This document shows positions 61,080 to 64,000 of a DNA stretch of 64,000 nucleotides, piece by piece. Source of the DNA: Anaeramoeba ignava (Eukaryota; Metamonada; Anaeramoebidae); the NCBI GenBank assembly GCA_028826165.1, contig JAPDFW010000103.1, positions 635,501 through 699,500 of the forward strand, read 5' to 3'. The number at the start of each line of letters is the position of its first letter. The first letter of the stretch is position 1. Below the pieces are notes generated by a model, which worked only from the letters and a program-made list of their open reading frames with translations, was not told where the DNA came from and ran no database searches. Made by a program: the position numbers and the translations under genes.

Positions 61080-62225
61080 TGAAATTAATTTAAAAATTAA
61101 TTAATGATCTTTATTAACAAAAATACAACAAATTAATTATAAAATTAATTTGAAATTAAGAATAAAAATTAATTAATGATCTTTATTAACAAAAATATAA
61201 CAAATTATTTATAAAATTAATTTGAAATTAAGAATAAAAATTAATAAATGATCTTTATTAAATTTTAAATTGAAATTAAGAATAAAAATTAATTAATGAT
61301 CTTTATTAAATTTTAAATTGAAATTAAGAATAAAAATTAATAAATGATCTTTATTAACAAAAATATAACAAATTAATTATAAAATTAAATTGAAAATATA
61401 ACAAATTATTTATAAAATTAAATTGAAAATTAAGAATAAAAATTAATTATTGATCTTTATTAACAAAAATATAACAAATTATTTATAAAATTAAATTGAA
61501 ATTAATAAATGATCTTTATTAAATTTTAAATTGAAATTTTAATTGAAAATTAATTAATGATCTTTATTAACAAAAATATAACAAATTAATTATAAAATTA
61601 AATTGAAATTAAGAATAAAAATTAATAAATGATCTTTATTAACAAAAATACAACAAATTAATTATAAAATTAATTTGAAAATTAATAAATGATCTTTATT
61701 AAATTTTAAATTGAAATTAAGAATAAAAATTAATAAATGATCTTTATTAACAAAAATACAACAAATTATTTATAAAATTAAATTGAAAATTAAGAATAAA
61801 AAATTTAATAAATGATCTTTATTAACAAAAATACAACAAATTAATTATAAAATTAATTTGAAAATTAATTAATGATCTTTATTAAATTTTAAATTGAAAT
61901 TAAGAATAAAAATTAATAAATGATCTTTATTAACAAAAATACAACAAATTATTTACAAAATTAATTTGAAATTAAGAATAAAAATTGATAAATGATCTTT
62001 ATTAAATTTTAAATTGAAATTAAGAATAAAAATTAATAATTGATCTTTATTAACAAAAATACAACAAATTATTTATAAAATTAAATTGAAATTAATTTGA
62101 AAATTAATAAATGATCTTTATTAACAAAAATATAACAAATTAATTATAAAATTAAATTGAAATTAATTTAAAAATTGATAATTGATCTTTATTAAATTTT
62201 AAATTGAAATTTTAATTGAAAATTG
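61080..62225. repeat. Tandem ~72-bp repeat with GATCTTTATTA core
   Basis: About 18 occurrences of ATGATCTTTATTA separated by long (~72 bp, containing AACAAAAATACAACAAATTA) or short (~45 bp, containing AATTTTAAATTGAAATT) units. The rest of 60969-62773 is plain AT-rich spacer without a gene that I can support. Confidence 0.85.
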
Positions 62226-62773
62226 TCTAATGATTTTTTTTAAAAAATTAAAAATTAATTAAATTAAATAAAGTAAGTAAATTAATTTAAAAATTATTAT
62301 TTAAATCAAAAATTTTTTTTCAATCCCCCTTTCTTTTAAAATGATCAACTGGATCTCCTTTTTAATCTTTAACTTTTCTTTCCTTTATTTTTATAAATTA
62401 AATTTTAAATCTTTTGTTATTAAAGGATCAAAATTTAAAATAAACACGAAAGAAAAAAAAAAATTTTTTTTAAATTAAATTTTAATTAAAAATTGAAACG
62501 TAAGGATTTCTTTTTGTTGATTTTCTTTCTTAAAAATCTTTTTAACTTTAAAATCAACATTTCTATTCTTATTTATTATCTTTTTTTAAATTTAATTTTT
62601 TTTGCTTTTTTTTATTTCAAAAAAAAAAAAAATAAAAAAGGAGAAAACTTAAATAGATCAAAAAAAATAAAATAAAAAATAATAAAATTTCATTTTTATC
62701 TTAATTAATTAATTAGTTAGTTAATTAATTTCTTAATTGATTAATTTACTTTTCAAAAAAAAAAGAAGTTATT

Positions 62774-64000
62774 ATGGGAAATAAACTTGAACAACTTATT
62801 AAGAAAAAATATAAGGTAAATTTTTCTTAATTTAATTTATTTCATTTAATTTAATTTATTTTAATTGTTTGGCAAATACAAAAATGATTTAAATTTTCAT
62901 TTTAAATAAAATAAAAACAATTGTTTAATTAAATTTAATTTAATTTTCTTTTAAAAACAATTTTAAAAAAAATTTTTTTTTTTCTTTTGTGTCTTTTGAT
63001 CTTTTTTTATTTTAACTTAAAATTAACTTAAAACTAACTTAAACTTAATTAATAAAAATAAATAGAAAGCGCTTGAATCAAAAAAACTGGTTTTAGAATC
63101 TTACAAACTAACTGAAGTACCTGATAAAATTTTCGATCTTTCCGCTTTACTTGAATTAAGTCTTGATAACAATGAACTCTTAAAAATTTCTGATAGAATC
63201 AAAGAACTGAAATCACTTAAAAAATTAACTGTTAAGAAAAACAAGTTACTTATTTTACCAAACGTTTCTGATCTAAAAAACTTAGAGTATGTTGATCTTA
63301 GTTACAATATTTTTGTGGATTTTCCTGAAGATCTTTTAAACTGTCAAGAACTCACTTATTTATCATTTCGCAACAATCATCTCACTGAAATTCCTCCAAA
63401 AATTCAAAACTTGAAAAAACTTCAAACTCTTGATTTACGTTCAAATCAAATTCAAGTAGTTCCTTTTGAAATTACAGAACTTCCAGACCTTAAATCCCTT
63501 CTTCTTGATGATAATCCTATTATTTATCCTCCAAAAAAACAAACAAAAAATTTCAACAAAATGATTCAATACTTAAAAGGTAATTAAAGAATTCAAATAT
63601 TTTTATTTTTATTTTTATTTTTATTTTTATTTTTATTTTTATTTTTATTTTTATTTTTATTTTTATTTTTATTTTTATTTTTATTTTTACTTTTATTTTT
63701 ATTTTTACTTTTATTTTTATTTTTATTTTTATTTTTATTTTTATTTTTATAGATGAAAAAAATAAGAAACCTGAAGAACGTGATTTCGAAAAGATCACGG
63801 AAAAAATCAAACAAAAACCTAAGTCTAAATCTAAATCTAAGTCTAAGTCTAAATCCAAATCTAAATCTAAGTCTAAATCTAAGTCTAAATCCAAATCATC
63901 AAAATCCAAATCATCTAAATCTAAATCAAAATCCAAATCATCAAAATCAAAATCAAAATCAAAATCAAAATCAAAATCTAAATCTAAATCTAAATCTAAA
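62774..64000 (+). CDS. Leucine-rich-repeat protein with Lys/Ser repeat tail, 3' end beyond window
   Basis: Exons are 62774-62815, 63066-63579 and 63753 to beyond 64000; introns are GT-AG (250 and 173 bp). Exon 1 encodes MGNKLEQLIKKKYK: Gly2 followed by a basic patch could permit N-myristoylation, although Ser/Thr6 is absent. Exon 2 carries about six regular LRRs of the 'small' type (VPDKIFDLSALLELSLDNNE, LTEIPPKIQNLKKLQTLDLR, DLKSLLLDDNPIIYPP). Exon 3 begins DEKNKKPEERDFEKITEKI and turns into an uninterrupted KS repeat to the window edge. Such LRRs resemble Ras-suppressor/SHOC2-type repeats. The function is unknown, and the open end prevents a domain verdict. Confidence 0.8.
63592..63750. repeat. 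(ATTTTT)n repeat in intron of terminal LRR gene
   Basis: Intron 63580-63752 is filled with the 6-bp unit ATTTTT, a different phase and composition from the TTTTAA hexamers elsewhere. Confidence 0.9.

Noticed and set aside
62493-62675. 60-aa ORF rich in Phe/Leu/Lys
   Set aside because: It is composition-driven in an AT spacer, with no homology pattern and no supporting context.
60969-62773. tRNA or other structured RNA genes
   Set aside because: I looked for cloverleaf-compatible GC-containing arms and conserved TTCGA-like boxes here and in other spacers and saw none; a tRNA/Rfam scan would be decisive.

Overview
This is a nuclear segment of a very AT-rich protist. Coding sequence is itself AT-rich with A/T third positions. 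Genes carry spliceosomal introns, and all three standard stop codons are used. The gene content (RCC1-BTB, BTB-BACK-TLDc, LRR, ankyrin-BTB, F-box, a giant RNF213-type ligase, an OCRL/INPP5B-type lipid phosphatase, a RapGAP, a P4-ATPase) and the hexamer-rich DNA fit an amoeboid protist such as Anaeramoeba. That organism guess rests on gene-family flavour and is not proven. I rebuilt exon joins by hand from GT/AG sites, reading phase and family motifs; several giant or multi-exon genes that look like scattered ORFs resolve into single proteins.

Layout. Left arm (1-13.2 kb, mostly + strand): two RCC1-BTB copies (first cut by the window edge, second broken), a broken BTB-TLDc gene, an RCC1-BTB tail fragment, a decayed actin-like gene (-), a two-exon LRR gene and an intact BTB-BACK-TLDc gene. 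Core (13.3-24.1 kb, - strand): an F-box protein fused to a TMEM185-like membrane domain, and a nine-exon P4-ATPase whose introns are packed with tandem repeats. Right arm (24.3-35.8 kb, - strand): the same families in inverted orientation (LRR, RCC1-BTB fragment, BTB-TLDc, LRR, two RCC1-BTB), including a 3.3-kb direct duplication and two actin remnants.

Then come three head-to-tail - strand genes: a ~4,930-residue RNF213/mysterin-like E3 (35.8-50.9 kb), a RapGAP (51.0-53.1 kb) and an OCRL/INPP5B-like 5-phosphatase (53.3-58.7 kb). The first intron of the last gene looks like a minor-spliceosome AT-AC intron. On the + strand follow a five-exon ankyrin-BTB gene (58.8-61.0 kb), a tandem-repeat field, and an LRR gene running off the right edge.

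How the genes may relate. BTB and F-box proteins are classical cullin-RING adaptors and RNF213 is a ubiquitin ligase, so roughly half the genes point to ubiquitin signalling. P4-ATPase, OCRL-like and RapGAP proteins point to membrane lipid and small-GTPase control. There is no evidence that they form one system; the clearest structural signals are the duplicated, inverted BTB/LRR/TLDc cluster, the repeat-swollen introns and the AT-AC intron. Several disruptions are single-base changes in A/T runs, so some 'pseudogenes' may be consensus errors of the assembly.
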